Below are positions 62,749-64,000 of a stretch of DNA of 64,000 bases, piece after piece. The notes beneath the pieces were generated by a model. The model ran no database searches. It had not been told where the DNA came from and saw only the letters and a program-made list of their open reading frames with translations. The stretch is from NCBI GenBank assembly GCA_003225055.1, contig QIAU01000148.1, forward strand, positions 27,701-91,700, in the 5' to 3' direction. Numbering within the stretch: position 1 is the first letter of the stretch; each line of letters opens with the position of its first letter. The stretch is from Acidobacteriota bacterium. Its GTDB lineage: Bacteria; Acidobacteriota; Terriglobia; Terriglobales; Acidobacteriaceae. A program made the position numbers and the translations under genes.

Positions 62749-63669
62749 CTAGGTTTCTGGTTCCAACTCGTCGGAATTTTCCAGCCGGGATTTCTGCCGG
62801 GTTTCGATGTTGGCGTTTCTGCCTACCGCGACCGCGCCCACAACGATCGCGGCCGCGATCAGCATGGCAGGCGTAATCGATTCCCGCAACAGCAAAGACG
62901 AGAACAGAAGCGTGCAGAAGGGCTGAGCCAGCTGTAGCTGTCCGATGCGAGCGATGCCGCCCGTCGAGAGGCCGCGCAACCAGGCGAACATGCCGGTCCA
63001 CTGGCTGACCAGGGCGATGTAGATGAATCCGCACCACGCGCTTGCCGGCGCCGAGAGGCCGTGAGCTCGCACCGCCAGCAGGAAGGGAATCACGTGCAAC
63101 GGCGCGGCTATCGCCAGCGCCCAACTCATCACTTGCCAACCGGGCATGACGCGCGTCAATCGTGCTCCTTCGGCATAGCCCAAGGCAGACGCCGCTACCG
63201 AAAGCAGCAGGATGAGGTCGGCGAGTTGAATGTGTCCCGCGCCCTTGAACTCGGCAAACGCCAGCACTGCGGCGCTTCCCACGATGCTCGCGGCCCAGAA
63301 CCGTGGCGACAGGCGTTCTCCGGCGCGCAATGTCGCCACCAGCGCTGTTCCCAAAGGCAGAAGAGCGAGAGTGATTGCGCCGTGCGCGGAAGGCAAGCTG
63401 TGCATTCCCCAGGCGAAGGTCAGCGGCACGCCGATTCCAGCGCCGAGAATCAGCAGCGCGAAGTTCTTCCAGTAACGACTCGGAAACGTGTGCTGGCCGG
63501 TGACGAGCAGGAGAATCGCAGCCAGCAATCCTGCCAGCAGCGGTCGTCCGAAAGCAACGACCGCAGGATCGAGGTAGAGAACGGCAGCACGCGTGGCCGG
63601 CAATGTGAGGCTGAAAGACAGCATGCCCAACAGCCCAAACACCGTCCCGATTGTCTTGGGATTCGACAA
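62749..63669 (-). CDS. EamA/DMT-family transporter
   Basis: 306 residues with ten hydrophobic segments in two EamA repeats. 'PAVVAFGRPLLAGLLAAILL' and 'ALLPLGTALVATLRAGERLS' fit the first repeat, and 'GMFAWLRGLSTGGIARIGQL' then 'QPFCTLLFSSLLLRESITPA' the second. It probably exports metabolites or amino acids. The start is TTG 63669, with GGAGG about 4 nt upstream. The micro-ORF at 63759-63866 lies 89 nt upstream on the same strand. Confidence 0.87.
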   Translation of the reverse strand: MSNPKTIGTVFGLLGMLSFSLTLPATRAAVLYLDPAVVAFGRPLLAGLLAAILLLVTGQHTFPSRYWKNFALLILGAGIGVPLTFAWGMHSLPSAHGAITLALLPLGTALVATLRAGERLSPRFWAASIVGSAAVLAFAEFKGAGHIQLADLILLLSVAASALGYAEGARLTRVMPGWQVMSWALAIAAPLHVIPFLLAVRAHGLSAPASAWCGFIYIALVSQWTGMFAWLRGLSTGGIARIGQLQLAQPFCTLLFSSLLLRESITPAMLIAAAIVVGAVAVGRNANIETRQKSRLENSDELEPET

Positions 63670-63758
63670 CTAACCTCCGCCCTTTGTCCGCTAAGAGGCG
63701 AGCTTAGCATAGGGATGGGAATAGAGAGGAGTTGCTCCCCACCAAGCAACGCGAAGCG

Positions 63759-63866
63759 TCAATCGAGGAAATGCTGCACCAGCGCGTAACCGGCCAGACC
63801 CAGGAGGAACAACATCATCACCATGGAGCAGATCAGATCGATTGGCCAGTGCCGTGTTTGCAACAT
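63759..63866 (-). CDS. 35-residue single-pass membrane peptide
   Basis: The ORF encodes MLQTRHWPIDLICSMVMM followed by LFLLGLAGYALVQHFLD. A hydrophobic helix spans about residues 9-31, with charged residues only at the ends, as in small single-pass membrane proteins. GAGGAAGGG lies 3-5 nt before ATG 63866, a strong ribosome binding site. It is on the same strand as the EamA transporter 89 nt downstream, so it might be co-transcribed and act on it, which is an inference. I do not recognise it. Confidence 0.5.
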   Translation of the reverse strand: MLQTRHWPIDLICSMVMMLFLLGLAGYALVQHFLD

Positions 63867-64000
63867 TTGCCCTTCCTCGAAACACCTACAAGGGGCCTGA
63901 CCACTCTGTCCGCTGCTCCAGCACGTCTTAGGGGAGAGCTGCGAAACCTAGCAGCGGATTACCGTTGACGTTATAACGCGCAAGGTAGCACAAGAAGATT

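Noticed and set aside
63691..63885. 64-codon minus-strand frame at the right end
   Set aside because: A different frame on the same strand encodes a cleaner 35-residue membrane peptide with a better ribosome binding site.

Overview
The window looks like one contiguous chromosomal segment of a GC-rich member of the Acidobacteriota, probably Terriglobia-like. This rests on gene content and not on a database search. The evidence is a VWFA-related Acidobacterial domain protein, several lineage-typical secreted proteins (YCF48/BNR beta-propellers, DUF4142, Gly-rich exported proteins), a CIRCE-controlled hrcA-grpE-dnaJ set, and many palindromic intergenic repeats. I see no phage, insertion sequence, CRISPR array, rRNA or tRNA gene.

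Layout. 0-9 kb: end of a TrkA-C protein overlapping nnr, a PilZ protein, a decapeptide-repeat membrane protein, a B12-binding radical SAM protein, tsaE, an exported protein, fabI and an MFS exporter. 9-21 kb: a methyltransferase, a TPR protein, an NAD-dependent epimerase, a minus-strand operon (sigma-54 response regulator, histidine kinase, Pro-rich protein), an OmpA-like outer membrane protein, a BNR propeller and a glycine-zipper lipoprotein. 21-28 kb: glycosyltransferase, CDGSH protein, Tat-exported flavoprotein, MmcQ/YjbR, DUF2293 and a second propeller. 28-34 kb: a decayed DUF4142 gene, a MoxR-like AAA ATPase / VWFA-related / VWA gene set, a LON-substrate-binding protein and an SDR. 34-39 kb: small TPR, a Cys-rich protein, a thioesterase, a broken cydB, Mrp and a sarcosine-oxidase-like flavoprotein. 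39-43 kb: CIRCE, hrcA, grpE, dnaJ and rsmE. 43-50 kb: a broken winged-helix gene, a UvrD-like helicase-nuclease, a 13-codon lysine-rich micro-gene, a thiolase and a frameshifted NHL gene. 50-64 kb: a PAS histidine kinase, gene relics (spermidine synthase, TPR, TonB, PNPOx), an omega-like small protein with rho, an esterase, a di-heme protein, exported proteins, an EamA transporter and a 35-residue membrane peptide.

Three patterns stand out. (1) From about 28 kb onward at least eight genes are decayed, most by one-base indels with recognisable protein on both sides and several by multiple lesions. (2) At least six genes have a -10-like hexamer 6-9 nt before their start codon, which suggests leaderless transcripts. 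(3) A complete tiny transcription unit at 47.41-47.59 kb (promoter, ribosome binding site, 13-codon Lys-rich ORF, terminator) would escape ordinary annotation. dnaJ also seems to lack any ATG/GTG/TTG start.
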